From NCBI RefSeq assembly GCF_963855985.1, contig NC_087110.1, forward strand, positions 7,245,001 to 7,309,000: DNA of 64,000 nt, in the 5' to 3' direction. The stretch's first letter is position 1. Each line of letters starts with the position of its first letter. The position numbers and the translations under genes were made by a program. The DNA comes from Ostrinia nubilalis. Taxonomy: Eukaryota; Arthropoda; Insecta; Lepidoptera; Crambidae. Under the pieces are notes generated by a model. It worked only from the letters and a program-made list of their open reading frames with translations. It had not been told where the DNA came from and did not search any database. Positions 8,858 to 20,172 of this stretch are shown here, one piece after another.

Positions 8858-11306
8858 CCGTACCGCGCGGGAATAACTTGACATGTCATTTTTGCGTACT
8901 TTTCAGGGGAGCGATTTTAAAGTTTAGAGTTCTCTGGTAAATCGGAATTAATGATAATTGATATTTTTATGATTGAAATAAGCTAATTTGATGCGTATCT
9001 TTCGATTGGCGTAAGAATTTGATTAAATTATCTTCTTAATCTATTAAAAAATAGACTTGTCAAGTTGTGTACCGACGACTTGTCAAGTTATTCACCAAAG
9101 AAAAACAAACATTTAAGGTGTAAAAATTGGATTTAAGTTAATTATTTTGAATGAAGTTTAAGTAAAAAAACAAAACATAAAAATAGAACATATTTTTATC
9201 ACTTTTGCAATGAAATAGTAACAAATTTATTAGAAAAATCAAATATAATCGCAGATTATGATTGCTTTTGATCAGATAATTGTACGTTTACTTAAAATTA
9301 AAAAAAAGACAAATAAAAGAACAAAAGCCATGCTTCATAACAAGCACAATTAATTTTAATTATTTTAGGCTTACCATTAGGCCTATAATAATTAAAATTA
9401 ACTGGATATATTTTTGCGTAAGGTCGACACGCCCTTTCGCGTCCACCGTCCAGTTCACGTCCAAATGATGGATCACTCTAGAACGTAAGCTATTGCTATG
9501 ATTCCCTGAATGTATGACAGGTAAACCCACATTAAAAAAATCTTATAGCATGCTACCGTTTTTGCCAAAAATAAATCCCACGTGAGCAGGTGCGCGTTTC
9601 AAGGTAAGTTTTTAATATATTTAGGTCTAGTTTTGGGATTTACCGCAGTCTCTAAGCCTTAACCATGAACCATACAATACGGATAATGATATCGGTGATT
9701 GTACTTTATTAAATGACACTTAAAATAAGGTGGATGCGAATTTACTACAATGAAATTTCCACTTTGCGTCAGAAGTGATCGCGGTCTGGTCAAACTGGGT
9801 CTAAGATATTAAAATATACAAAACAATGCATGTTGTATATTATTTAAAACGTTATTTACATGACTTATCGAACACAAAGATTTTTTTCAGTACTTAGGCC
9901 TTTTCCTGGACGCTAATACACGCTCCAAATGTAGCTTACCCTTTGTGATAGCCAATTTGCGTCCACATTATCACGACAATTTTTTAAATACAGACGTTGT
10001 AAATAATATTAAAAAGCAAACTGTGCCTAGAGAGGAGACCATATTGCAAATTGAGCCATACTATTGAAATTTAAAAAAATGAAATAAATTAAAATATAAA
10101 TGTATGTTTATAATTATTAAGTCATCATCATCATCATCATCATTTCAGCCATAGGACGTCCACTGCTGAACATAGGCCTCCCCCAATGACTTCCACATCG
10201 CACGCACGCAAATTATTAAGTGTGATACCTAAATATTTTGAATACCAATTAGTAAGATTTTATGTATATTTTTTTATTTCCATGCTGTTATTAATTATTA
10301 GTGATTTTGAATGCATTTTTTTCTATATTATATTCATATTACAAAGATATTAAAACTTCTAATGGTTTAGAGCAAGTTTAATACTATACTTATAAAGACT
10401 AAAGGGAGCATAATGACAACAATTTTTCGTTCAAAATTATTACGAAAAATTGTAAATTATTTTTATTCCTCAAATCTACCAACTCACTAAATGGACGAGA
10501 TCTGGCGTATCGACCCTACTTACCTCATCATTATTCCTAATTAATGTCAGTGATGTCAATAGACTATAAAAAATATTCGGAACTTAAAGTTGACCTAAAA
10601 GTTTATTATTAGATTTTTTACTTATATTCGGTTGTCAAACGAAATCTTAGTCTGTTATGAAAAAACATTAGTAGATAGTACCTACCTATTGACTAAACTT
10701 ATCCTTCTACTTTCAACTTGCTATTTAAACATTAATTTAGTTTTAAACTATTGAAAATAGTAATTAAAGTAATAATTAACGCTTAAATATATTAAAAATA
10801 TATTATCAGGGGTTGCTAAGTAAAAAATATTTAAAGACACTCGAAATCCTGACAATGTTATATTTTAAAAACTGCTAATGACACATATAAAAATATGATT
10901 ATACGAATGTAATAGCTGGATAACTCCAAATATCCAAACTCTTGACAGTGTGCATAACTAGACAACTGCACATATCATGGATATGTTTAGTACTCAGAGG
11001 GGATCATAACTTGATAACTGTTTTTGTCAAATTAAAAACGAAAATCCATAAATGTATAAGTCGAGATATTAACAAATACATGTTCTGACATACATTGATA
11101 AATCGAAATATAAATGTTTGTACGAATAATATTAATTTGATATATCGTTATGTCAAATATTTATTGCCTAAATTAGAGATATTTACTTATGAACAAGAGC
11201 TGTATTTCAAGTATTTTTGGGTATTTCGAGTTGAGTTTTTTATACGTTTAAGCTAATAAAAAAAAAAGTGCAGGTCGAGATGTCAAGTTATTCCCGCGCG
11301 GTACGG
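8858..11306. mobile_element. 2.45-kb TIR element without transposase
   Basis: Ends are 27-bp inverted repeats beginning CCGTACCGCGCGGGAATAAC. ATTT sits on both flanks (8854-8857, 11307-11310), a possible 4-bp target duplication. The interior is very AT-rich, carries subterminal TGTCAAGTTATTC-like motifs (about 9058-9100) that resemble the inner end of the repeat, and has no open frame resembling a transposase. An RTE tail (10123-10210) inserted later. Superfamily not assigned. Confidence 0.65.
10123..10210 (-). mobile_element. RTE-like LINE 3' tail, 88 bp
   Basis: On the minus strand it ends in (ATG)n, after the block ATAGGACGTCCACTGCTGAA as read on +. An 11-bp duplication AATTATTAAGT flanks it (10112-10122 and 10211-10221). 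It is the shortest of the well-bounded copies of this family. Confidence 0.85.
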
Positions 11307-11408
11307 ATTTTATATGCGAACTAATCATCACTTACCTTCAAATCAGACTAAAGATCAAACCCAGGAGAAAGAGGCGGCAATAAGCCAACGGTTTCGGCAT
11401 CTAACTGA

Positions 11409-11533
11409 CTGATTTTACCATCATCGGATAACTTTTAACTGAAGAATAAAGTTTGGCACATTGACAGTTTCAGTATGGGAAATATGACAAGTTTATTCTT
11501 CAGTTAAAAGTTATCCGACGATGGTAAAATCAG
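11409..11533. mobile_element. foldback MITE, 42-bp arms
   Basis: Left arm CTGATTTTACCATCATCGGA.. through GAATAAA is complemented at 11492-11533 with one or two mismatches, around a 41-bp spacer. No second copy seen in the window. Confidence 0.7.
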
Positions 11534-11954
11534 CCCTAAGAGAGTTCTGGTGAGGTGAACTTACTCCAGACACAAGGATTTCTATAATTTTGTTTACCTG
11601 GAAGAAGAAACAGGAATATTGGTAATTTATACATCAAAACAATACAATTCCATTTTCCCTTTCAATACCTATAATTGCGCATCGAAGAAAATTTCCTGAG
11701 AAGCTGAAAATAAATTCTACCAAGTCTATTAATTATACACGGTTCAGAAAATTTCTGAGAATTAATGAAAACCAATTTCCCACTTGATTTTACCAATTAA
11801 AACTGTCCCTTACAATAATGTTGGGTATAACAAAGCAAGTTAATAATGGACCCAGAATTTAATGTAATAGATGTGTAACTAAATTTGCTACGATGAGTAG
11901 TTACAAGGCATGAACTAAAGCGGAATAAACATTTAGGTAGATCTACATAGGAAA

Positions 11955-12560
11955 ATCTAATTTTGGTGGACCACCGATCTGGTGGAGGTGGTGTTAAACA
12001 CGTGGATGCGTGCAGCGCCGGACCGGTCGTTGTGGAAATTTTTGGGTGAAAAAAGGCCTCCGCTTTTTCCAACAGTGGACATCCTTTAGTTCATAGAAAT
12101 ATCTAATTTTGGTAGATCGTCGATCTGGTGAAGGTCACAGGAAGTACCTGGATGTGGGCACCGCAGGACTGATCTAATTTTGGTAGACCGACGATCTGGT
12201 GAAAGTTGCAGAAAGCACCTGGATTCAGGCAGCGCAGGACCGTTCGTTGTGCAATCCTTGGGAGAGGCTTTGTCCAGCAGAGAGTACCTCTTTTGGTTCA
12301 TAGGAATATCTAATTTTAGTGGACCAACGATCTGGTGAAGGTCACGGGAAGCATTTAGATGCAGGCAGCACAGGACCAGTCGTAGTGGGAATTCTTAGGA
12401 AGGCCTTTTTCCAGCAGTGGAGGTCCTTTGGTTTATAGGAATATCTAATTATGGTGGACCGACGATCTGGTGAAGATCACGGGAAGCACCTGGATGCGGT
12501 TGCGCTGGTTGCGAGGCCTTTACCCAGCAGTGACCTTTGACCTTTGGTAGAAACGATAGT
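11955..12560 (+). repeat. tandem array of RTE-like 3' fragments (five units)
   Basis: Units start ATCTAATTTTGG.. at 11955, 12101, 12172, 12308 and 12441, giving spacings of 146, 71, 136 and 133 bp. Each carries the tail of an RTE-type open frame (GATCTGGTGAAGGTCACGGG, CACCTGGATGCGGGCAGCGC, TTTGTCCAGCAGTGGA). The third unit is cut short. Related single copies lie at 37465, 42308, 53028 and 55729 (+) and at 15058 and 43772 (-). Confidence 0.75.
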
Positions 12561-12927
12561 GATAACCGCAATCTCTTATCACTAAGGCCCTCTAATTGAG
12601 CTTTTACTCTGAACATGAGTATGTTACATTAGTGTTTACGCCTAATATGATGAAGTATGTGTTAGTTAACATAATAGGGCGCGACAAATGTCATGACACC
12701 GGCGTTTCATTAATTTGTAATTCTATGGAACGTGTAATTTATTGGTATTCATTTGATGTCACAATATAACACTGTATGCCATACGATAAGCTTTTTGTTA
12801 AGAATTTTAGTACGTTTTATTATTGTTAACTTGTGTTACAAGTGAGCTTTTACCACAATTGATAGTATAGCGGCAGAGGGGTTCGAACCAGCGTTTTCAT
12901 TCAGCATTGAGCTAATACTTGCATTTT

Positions 12928-12990
12928 TTATGCATAACAAGGCAAGTAGGTATTTGACCGCAATCGAACCTGGTGTTAAGTAAGTGTTTG
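12928..12990 (-). mobile_element. CR1/Jockey-like LINE 3' end, short fragment
   Basis: On + it reads TGCATAACAAGGCAAGTAGG then TATTTGACCGCAATCG and GGTGTTAAGT, the complement of the 3' end of the LINE at 49899-50193. No coding part left. Confidence 0.6.
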
Positions 12991-13155
12991 ACTTTTAAAA
13001 CATCAAGGAAATAAGGAAAATATAAACGTCCCCATCCTCATTTAAATGCAAACTAAAATATTCTCAATGAAGTTGCTTAAACAAGTAAAAGAACTATCGA
13101 TTCATTACCCGCTACTTCCATTAATGTTTCGTCGCAAACTTGTAGGGATGTGCAA

Positions 13156-13830
13156 CAGCGTTGCCAGTTTTTTTTTTCGCCAAGTCGGGACTTTGGTACT
13201 TTTTGAGTGAAAATAGCGGGATTCTTCCGTCAGAAGCGGGACATAGTAAAAAAATCTTTATTTGACTTAAAATTACGTTTACCTGACAATAGATAGCAAA
13301 AGTAGCCATAGAAAATGTATTTTAACAAAAAAATAATAAGTAGGATTTGAAATCAGTACGGCTAGCACGAAAAACTTTCGAGTTTAAATGGTTTGCGTAC
13401 CTACTCGAATGGCCATCAAAAGATTTAGTACGAAAACTACAACAGCGCCCTTGTGAACGTGTCGTAAAATGAACTTAGTGTAAGAAATGGTTGCACGAAA
13501 CTTATTTTGAGAATCAAAATTGTCACGTTATCGTTTAATTCGAAGGTTGAGTATCGAATTTTATCGAATACGCAAACGATTCGAAGACGAAAGTTGTTCA
13601 TGCTAGAGGTACAGATTTACTCTATCGTTAAATTCGTCTTTAGAATAAAAAAAGAAAAATCGAAATTAAAAAAGTTTTATTCTTTAGAATAATATGGCGT
13701 TTCAAACAATAGTCTGGTGAAGTGAGTGTCTCTCTCCGAAAAGCGGGACCGAGGCTGTCCCGCGCGGGACATTTAAATTTGATTTAAAAATCGGGACGTC
13801 CCGCCAAAATCGGGACGTCTGGCAACGCTG
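13156..13830. mobile_element. hAT-like element with 8-bp duplication, 675 bp, carrying a nested MITE
   Basis: Ends CAGCGTTGCCAG and CTGGCAACGCTG, with an 8-bp duplication ATGTGCAA at 13148-13155 and 13831-13838. Internal GGGAC-type motifs recur (CGGGACGTCC twice near the right end). The ends resemble the TAGGGTTGCCAG element at 7400. The MITE at 13354-13613 is inside, leaving about 415 bp of original sequence. No transposase. Confidence 0.85.
13354..13613. mobile_element. MITE (AGTACGGCTAGCACGAAAAA family), copy 1, nested
   Basis: Inverted repeat AGTACGGCTAGCACGAAAAA with decayed right end (TTCATGCTAGAGGTAC). About 85% alike by eye to the cleaner copy at 34733-34983, including GGTTGCACGAAACTTATTTT. 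Confidence 0.75.
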
Positions 13831-14325
13831 ATGTGCAATATTATAATTATGAAATATCGATAAAATTATTATCAACACAATCATCCTCAATAAGCTGGTT
13901 TATTTAATTTTATGGGTTTGGAATTATTACACTTAATTGTAAGGTTCTAGAATGAAGGTGTGCAACGTTGAACTTACACCCACGAGGTGGATAGATAGAT
14001 AGGTTGGAGAAAGGGATGTTCTGTAGCTAAAATGATGATGATGATGATGACGACATCAGAATGAAACATCTCCATGCTTTATGTAAGACTGCTTTTATCA
14101 AACTTTACCTACGCCCTAGACTAGACAAAAGTATGTTAAATATCGTATGTAAAATAGGTACTTTATCGACTTATAACCAATAAGTATGTTAAACGTCACA
14201 TCCCTACAAACTTCTGAGATTTGCAACCGACAATACGTTAAGTGAAGTGCCGCTTTGTTTCGGCGCAGCTTCCGACTGACCTGGTTGCTTGCGCTTGTCT
14301 TAATAGGGATGGGACTTGAAGTGGT

Positions 14326-14660
14326 ATAGGTTTTTTTTTATCCACAACGAGGAAGCTCTTGACCTGTATCTCACCTGATGGTAAGTGACGATCAGGCCGA
14401 GGGTGGAAGCGAGCTTCACCCGGAATCCTCAACCACGGAGGAACTGGCTATCTTACCTCTAACTGCCTGAACACAACAACGCTGTTAACATTGTTGTTAT
14501 GGCGACAGACTTAGGTAAGATGGTGGTAGCTAGCCAGGCGGACTTAGAACAAGCCCTACCAATAACCAAACCGAACAGAAAAATCTGCCCCCACTGGGAA
14601 TCGAACCCGGGACCTCTGCGTCTGAAGCAGGTGTTCATACCACTAGACCACAGAGGCGGT
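14326..14660 (-). repeat. tRNA-derived SINE, first family (- copy)
   Basis: The best preserved copy. Read on the minus strand it starts GCCTCTGTGGTCTAGTGGTA (A box), has GGGTTCGATTCCCAGTGGGG (B box), the GGTTTGGTT and TAGCTACCACCATCTTACC body, and ends in an A-run at 14330-14340. The tRNA-like head keeps both promoter boxes but lacks a complete cloverleaf. Confidence 0.85.
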
Positions 14661-14677
14661 AGTGGCAGCAGTAGGCA

Positions 14678-14872
14678 TAAAGCCTGGTCCGTGAGCACGT
14701 AGAATCCCGTCCAATGACCCCAAGCTACCCATCCTTATTGCTGTCGCGACTGTGCGACGGGCGCCCGCAGTGAGTGTGCGAGCGCGACAGCAACATAATT
14801 ACGTGCGAGCGACAAGGATGGGCAGCTTGGGGTCATTGGTCGGGATTCTACGTGCTCACGGACCAGGCTTTA
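14678..14872. mobile_element. palindromic MITE (TAAAGCCTGGTCC family), copy 2
   Basis: Same ends as 5745-5960, with a shorter left arm (part of CGCTCGCGCG.. missing). Immediately follows the SINE head at 14660, so the two may have inserted side by side. Confidence 0.85.
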
Positions 14873-15057
14873 GGTAAAAATACTAAACGGTCACCTCAAT
14901 TTTCTTATGGTCTCTTCTTCTTTAAATTTTCTTATAGGGTCGCCCTCCGAAGGAAGCAATTACACCTAAGCTTCCTTAGTGGTTGATGATCAAACAGCCA
15001 CATTTTCTAAATTCTATTGAAAAGTCCACGTATGGCAGGACATTTTTTCAAATTAGT

Positions 15058-15103
15058 TTGTTCGTTTGTTTCAGCCAAATGACGTCCATTGCTGGACAAA
15101 GGT
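15058..15103 (-). mobile_element. RTE-like 3' tail, TTCGTTCGTTTCAGCC family
   Basis: On + TTCGTTTGTTTCAGCCAAAT then GACGTCCATTGCTGGACAAAGG, the complement of the second RTE-like family's end (TTTGTCCAGCAGTGGACGTC..GAAACGAACGAA). Confidence 0.7.
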
Positions 15104-15475
15104 TAACGTACTGAATTATAATAATGTTGAAAATAAATGATCTCTATTAAAGTAATTTAAATGAATGGAATAAAAATCGAATTTAGCTGAAAGCGTGTTA
15201 AGCTAATCAGCCATTTCTCAAATCTTACATGTCTTATTCCCAAAAATACGCTACGAAATGTATCAAAAAAAGATTTATGTCCAAATAAAAGTAAGTCAGC
15301 AAATAAATAGACAAAAATCCAAAGACGAGATGTGAAAAAAGGCAAAATCTTTAACGAAGCCAATAAGGAAGTTGCAGTGACAAATGGGCCTGAACTACCG
15401 GTCGGCATTATTCTTAGAGAAAACGTCGCCGCCACAGTGTAGTAAGGAAGAGTAGATCTATTCTGTACAACACTT

Positions 15476-16081
15476 TAGAGATGAGACGTATTTACTAGAA
15501 CAGATCCACACACTAGGTATTTTACAGTACTAGGCGGCACCTATTCCAATTTTTAAATACTTGATCCACCTAGTATTTTATAAATTACACGATTTCCGAC
15601 CCTACCATCAAAGTAATAGAGGTTATTATTGCGTAATCCGTAGTCATGTATTACGCGCACATAGTATTTCTCGCTAAGCTTATGTGCGAACGTAGAGATT
15701 CACTCCGTCTCTGTATGACCAAACAAATTTGAGCGCGACGAAGCAAACGCACACAAACGTAGTCAAACCATATTCATCTAAATAAGAAAAAATATGTAAA
15801 TATTTTTATGAAATTGATATCTTTTAAATACGCCAACTTTTAAGTTGACAGTCCTAAGCCTGTTGAAGTATGAAGGGAGGAATTATTTGTTTATACTACG
15901 GTTGTATCTTTTTAAAAAAAATTGTATTTTAAAGTCATATTACGTGGATTAGTCCGCACTAGTCGCGTCAAGTATGCTAAATTACTACGTACTAGGTGGA
16001 ATAGGTATTTGGATCGAGTATTAATAAATACTAGGAATAGGTGCACCTAGTATCAAATTTACCTAGTATAACCCATCTCTA
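15476..16081. mobile_element. hAT-like element, 606 bp, 8-bp duplication
   Basis: Ends TAGAGATGAG and CCCATCTCTA, with a perfect 8-bp duplication CAACACTT at 15468-15475 and 16082-16089. Long imperfect inverted subterminal regions contain several CACCTAGTA / TACTAGGTG motifs. No transposase frame. Confidence 0.8.
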
Positions 16082-16102
16082 CAACACTTGCTTGTTGACT
16101 AT

Positions 16103-16225
16103 CATCATCACCATCATTTCAGCCACTGCTGAACGTAGGCCTCAACCAATGACTTCCACATCGCCCGGTTGGTAGCGGCCTGCATCCTTCCTGCTACCTT
16201 TATGAGGTCATAGGTCCACCTTGTG
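16103..16225 (-). mobile_element. RTE-like LINE 3' end, 123 bp
   Basis: (CAT)n at the left, then the complement of the family tail through CATCGCCCGGTTGGTAGCGG. A 13-bp duplication GCTTGTTGACTAT is at 16090-16102 and 16226-16238. It inserted directly beside the hAT element. Confidence 0.85.
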
Positions 16226-16239
16226 GCTTGTTGACTATG

Positions 16240-16955
16240 TTATGTTATAACGACTACGACAGTCTTTGGCATGGCAGATATGACTAGAGAAGTAAGGTGA
16301 TATTATGAATATCTATCAATAAAAAAAATATGTACAATAAAAAATATCTTATCACCTGTTCACAAAGTGAAAGTGGTTGGGAATTTGGGATCATTCCTTT
16401 TGCTAGCAAACACTAGTGTCAGGAGGTGTCCTACAGAATCTATTACTTATCAAACCACATATACATTTCATTGACTCGAGATGAAATTCAAAATATTTAA
16501 ATAAGTTAATTAAACCTTGTTCTATTTTCGCTCCATTGTTAGTTAAAGGGATAAGCTTTATGTATGAAATAGAAAATTTTCATGAAAATACAGTGTGAGT
16601 ATTCTATATCATTCTGCTTTGTGGCATTATTCTTATACAATGAAGCGGGTCGGGCGTCTTCTAATTATTGTATATCGGCATCTTTTGATGGCGACGAGGG
16701 TTACATGGAGGAAAGTTGGATGAAATCGCAAGATTTGCACTTACTTTCAAAGAAATGTTGGCGTGTAAGGAATTAGTGCTAGCTTACTGGAATAAACAAC
16801 AAAAATTCGACTGCCTCAATAATTTGATCTACAATTTAGATAATACTACACATTCCCTGATTCTCTGTGCTACACATAAATATATTTAATGGGTCTTGAT
16901 AAATTTTGATATATTCAACACACATTGGTCAACAGTACATGTAACCCCTTTATTT
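16240..16955. other. no gene seen
   Basis: AT-rich sequence with scattered short frames. A 64-codon frame near 16582 has no neighbouring splice signals in a consistent arrangement and no recognisable motif. Confidence 0.5.
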
Positions 16956-16960
16956 ATTTT

Positions 16961-17150
16961 AATGCATATTAAGGCAGGTATTCGGCCGCAATCGCACCTG
17001 GTATTAAGTGAAATACAGTCTAGGATGGTACATAATCTGCCCTGTAAGTGCCTATGTTCACTCTCGCCATGAAAAGACCCGTATTATACATATAGTGTTC
17101 AGCAAAGACAGCAAACTAGTTGCTAAATTCACGATACTTTCCCAAGTCCT
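16961..17150 (-). pseudogene. CR1/Jockey-like LINE C-terminus and 3' end, decayed
   Basis: The minus strand corresponds to the last ~45 codons plus 3' end of the LINE at 49899-50193 (same GGATGGTACATAAT..CTGCCCTG, AAGTGCCTAT.TTCACTCTCGCC and CGCAATCGCACCTGGT blocks as read on +). Several indels break the frame. Confidence 0.7.
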
Positions 17151-17159
17151 TGATATTTC

Positions 17160-18370
17160 TATTTTGAGACGAATGAATAGGTTTATTTCTTTCTCTCTTC
17201 CTCCAAGGTACTTATTTTTTTAAGATTGTAAATTGTCCAGATAGTTGGACAAAACAACATACGTAACTTATCCACATAATTAATAAACAGATAAGTGCTG
17301 TACTATAAATACTTTAATCGCAATCCGAGTACCATTTAGCAGTCTCAAAATTACAAGAAAACGATTCGACCCCGACGGGAAACAAACCTTAATCAATGGT
17401 TCGACAGACGAATCCAGCACCACCTAGTGGCCGATACTTTAGTACAGTCGCGTGCAACTCCCTACATTCCATTTTCGATCGTATCACGTGGTGGGAGGAC
17501 TAAAGATGGATTGTACTGTAATATATTGTATCCCCAAGGCCTCGTCCACACTGGGCGACAGAGAGATAAAACTGGTCGAGCCTGTAATGTCACATTACAA
17601 TGCATTGGTTGTCACGTTAGGATTACAGTATGTGTGTAATGGACCGAAGATGCGGGGGAATTGTGTGGACGTGACTCCGGTGCGGACTGTTTGAATTTTT
17701 AGTGCTTTATTCGAGTGTTTGGGCAGAATATAAGAAAGGGAATGCAAAAATGAAGGCTTAAGTAAATATAGCTACTTATTACTAAGTCTGAATTGATACA
17801 TTTTGTGATTAATAAGTACAGTTTTGTGCGAATGAAAGAACATTTAACGCTTCTTATATTCTTCTTCTAGTTTAATGATGGCAATTAAAATTCTGGGGAT
17901 TTTGTGCCAATGTCTAATTTAACTCGAACAATAGAAAAAAGGTGTTTTAGTTCCATTGTGTTTTCTTGGATTCCGTGAAAGCATGCAAAGCGAGTTTTTC
18001 ATACGACAAGTCGCTTGACACTTGATGTGTACTCAAATTAAAAATATTTCATTCAATGTTTTTATAATGTTTTCTTCACTGCACTTTAGATCGCAAAATA
18101 ACACCAGATTTGTAGACTAAAGTCCATTACCTAAATAATAAACTTAAATCATTAAAACAGATCAACCTTGTTTTCCATTCAACTACCCTCCACAGAATCC
18201 GTTTTAATTTGAATCGTATCCCCACATTTCCAACATGCCAATTCCGTTCCGATCTCAATTCTCGACTGACCAATCACAGCCCGGTTCGCTAATTGGACGA
18301 ATAATGCATGAGGGCGCCACGATCGCGTCAACACTCGCGTAAAATTGTGCACGCGACTGTACCGGCCTCC
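17160..18370. other. no gene seen
   Basis: Mostly AT-rich. The segment 17539-17674 starts AAGGCCTCGTCCACAC and ends GTGTGGACGTGAC, a weak inverted pair that may be an old Harbinger-like MITE. Overlapping 70-80 codon frames there are not gene-like. Confidence 0.4.
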
Positions 18371-18380
18371 AGGGCGTTAT

Positions 18381-18622
18381 CAGAGTAAATACAAATGAGT
18401 AGGTCATCTTCATAGAAACGCCCGAGCGCTTTTTATATGTGAGCGCGCCAATAAGTATGCGACGCGCTCGCACACACTGACAAAATTTAGCGTAGATTAG
18501 CGGTGAGGTGCGCTGAATTTTGTCAGTGTGTGCGTGCGCGCCGCATACGTATTGGCGCGCTCACATACAAACCGCGCTCGGTGCGTTTCTATGAAGATGA
18601 CCTACTCATTTGTATTTACTCT
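18381..18622. mobile_element. long-hairpin MITE, 7-8 bp duplication
   Basis: Left arm CAGAGTAAATACAAATGAGT through CATCTTCATAGAAACGC and on into GTGAGCGCGCCAATA is matched by its complement up to the right end. Flanks are GGCGTTAT (18373-18380) and GGCGTTAT/GCGTTATT (18623 on), compatible with a hAT target duplication. Arms are about 110 bp each, so nearly the entire element would form one hairpin. Confidence 0.8.
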
Positions 18623-18862
18623 GGCGTTATTGTATGATCCTGATTAGTTGATAGAAATGCTGGATGGTTTTTTCTTTACGGTCGCCTTTTTGACCGACTT
18701 CAAAAAGGAGTTAATGTTTCTTTTCTTCCTTTATGGCTTCGTGCGGTTTGCACATTAGCCAGTATAATGAAAGAAACTTGAACAAATAAATAAAACCACA
18801 GAATAATAATAAGTACCTACTTCCCTTCTATGATCTGAGGTAGGTACCTACTATAAAACTCA

Positions 18863-19296
18863 TCACTATAGGCCTTATACATAAGCTCAAAGTTGCATAG
18901 CGAGCTATGGAAAGGGCTATGCTCTGTGTTTCTTTACGAGATCGAATCAGATATGAGGAGATCCGTAAACGAACTAAAGTCGCTGATTTGTTAGTAAGCT
19001 GGAGTGGCAATGGGTAGGGCACGTAGTAAGCAGAACTGAAAACCGATGGGGCCGCAAGGTTCTTGAGTGGCAGACGTGTTCCGGAAAACGCAGCGTGGTA
19101 CTTCAAGCAACTTATAATGATGTCGTCGGCCTACCTTGTGGGTGTAACGACACCCACAAGGTAGGCCGACGACATCATTATAAGTAGCAGGAAGGCGCTG
19201 GACGCCGGCCGTTACCAACCGGGCAACGTGGAAAGCATTGGGGGAGGCCTATGTTCAGCAGTGGACGTCCTATGGCTGAAATGATGATGATGATGA
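18863..19296 (+). mobile_element. RTE-like LINE 3' end, 434 bp, with an internal snapback
   Basis: It contains the degraded C-terminal frame (sense-strand blocks TTTCTTTACGAGATCGAATC, GTGGCAATGGGTAGGGCACG, TGGGGCCGCAAGGTTCTTGA) and the (ATGATG)n end. A 12-bp duplication CTATAAAACTCA flanks it (18851-18862, 19297-19308). A perfect 36-bp inverted repeat sits inside at 19110-19185, where other copies are linear. Confidence 0.85.
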
Positions 19297-19309
19297 CTAT
19301 AAAACTCAA

Positions 19310-19870
19310 ATCCACAGACAGCCGTTACTAACTGATTAATCTATCAACAAACTCCTCAAACCATTGAATGGATTACACTTAAATTGGAAAGCTGACAGTG
19401 CCTTCCTTTATCTACACTCGCATCAACACGTGCCAAATAAAATTATGTAAGTGATTGTAACAATGGTAGAATGTTATCCCTCTCTTTCGCTCACAACGGC
19501 TACTCAATATGAGTGAAAGAAACAGATACATCTGATCATTCAGAAATCGTTTTTCAGAATAGACCCTTAGCTTCGAGAACACTATTGAAAAGCCTGCCAA
19601 TTACCAAGTTCAATATTTTGTCAGCAAACTTTGCTTGATAGTGGCCCAGGCAGTGTCTTCAATATTCGCCTGTATCAAGGCTTTATTTTTAATTTTCCTT
19701 TGTACAGTAAACAGCTTATCTGATTGAAAATATTTGTAGTAAAATCATTCTTATTACAAGGTCTGAGGTGCCAGTTTCTAGAAAAATAAGATTTATTTAA
19801 CATTTATTATTAAAAATTTTATGTATCTCACATAAAATAATTGCTTGAAATAGTATTTCATCACGCTGAA
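19310..19870. other. no gene seen
   Basis: AT-rich sequence, no repeat boundary or coding signal recognised. Confidence 0.45.
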
Positions 19871-19879
19871 AAACAAAAT

Positions 19880-20086
19880 AATGATTTTAGATAGTTCACC
19901 TGAGTCCACCAAGTACACAAGAGTGGCATTGTCAGTAGTCTTCATTAAACCCTCCTGCGTGCAGTTGCTCGGGCACTCAGAGCACGACATTATGTGCTTC
20001 ATCGACTGGGGAACAAAACCGCACCTGCGCTCCAAGTTTAAGCCATTCAAGAATCCCCACCTGCACCTGCATCCTAAGTCTACATA
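19880..20086 (+). pseudogene. exon-like sequence of unknown identity, copy A
   Basis: An open stretch that encodes CFIDWGTKPHLRSKFKP and KNPHLHL near its end. A clearly related sequence lies on the minus strand at 47757-47940 (CFIDWGIKPHLHSMFKPSKN). Upstream of CFIDWG the two copies align only with an indel that shifts the frame of this copy, so at least one is broken. I do not recognise the protein. The pair could be exon fragments of a host gene, or the coding part of a low-copy mobile element. No splice sites could be placed with confidence. Confidence 0.4.
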
Positions 20087-20172
20087 ATGACTATTTTGTA
20101 TTTATCAGAACACTGATAAATAATAAATTGTACAGCATTCTTGTGGTGAAAGAATTTTGAAATTAATGTTTC

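Noticed and set aside
10123..10145. (CAT)n as an independent microsatellite
   Set aside because: In every copy it is the tail of the RTE-like element and is bounded by its target duplication.
14580..14660. Possible tRNA gene on the minus strand
   Set aside because: Best preserved boxes in the window, but again followed by the SINE body and an A-tail.
15157..15435. 92-codon minus-strand frame with hydrophobic stretches
   Set aside because: AT-rich codons produce hydrophobic residues by chance; no start context, no neighbouring exon and no similarity that I recognise.
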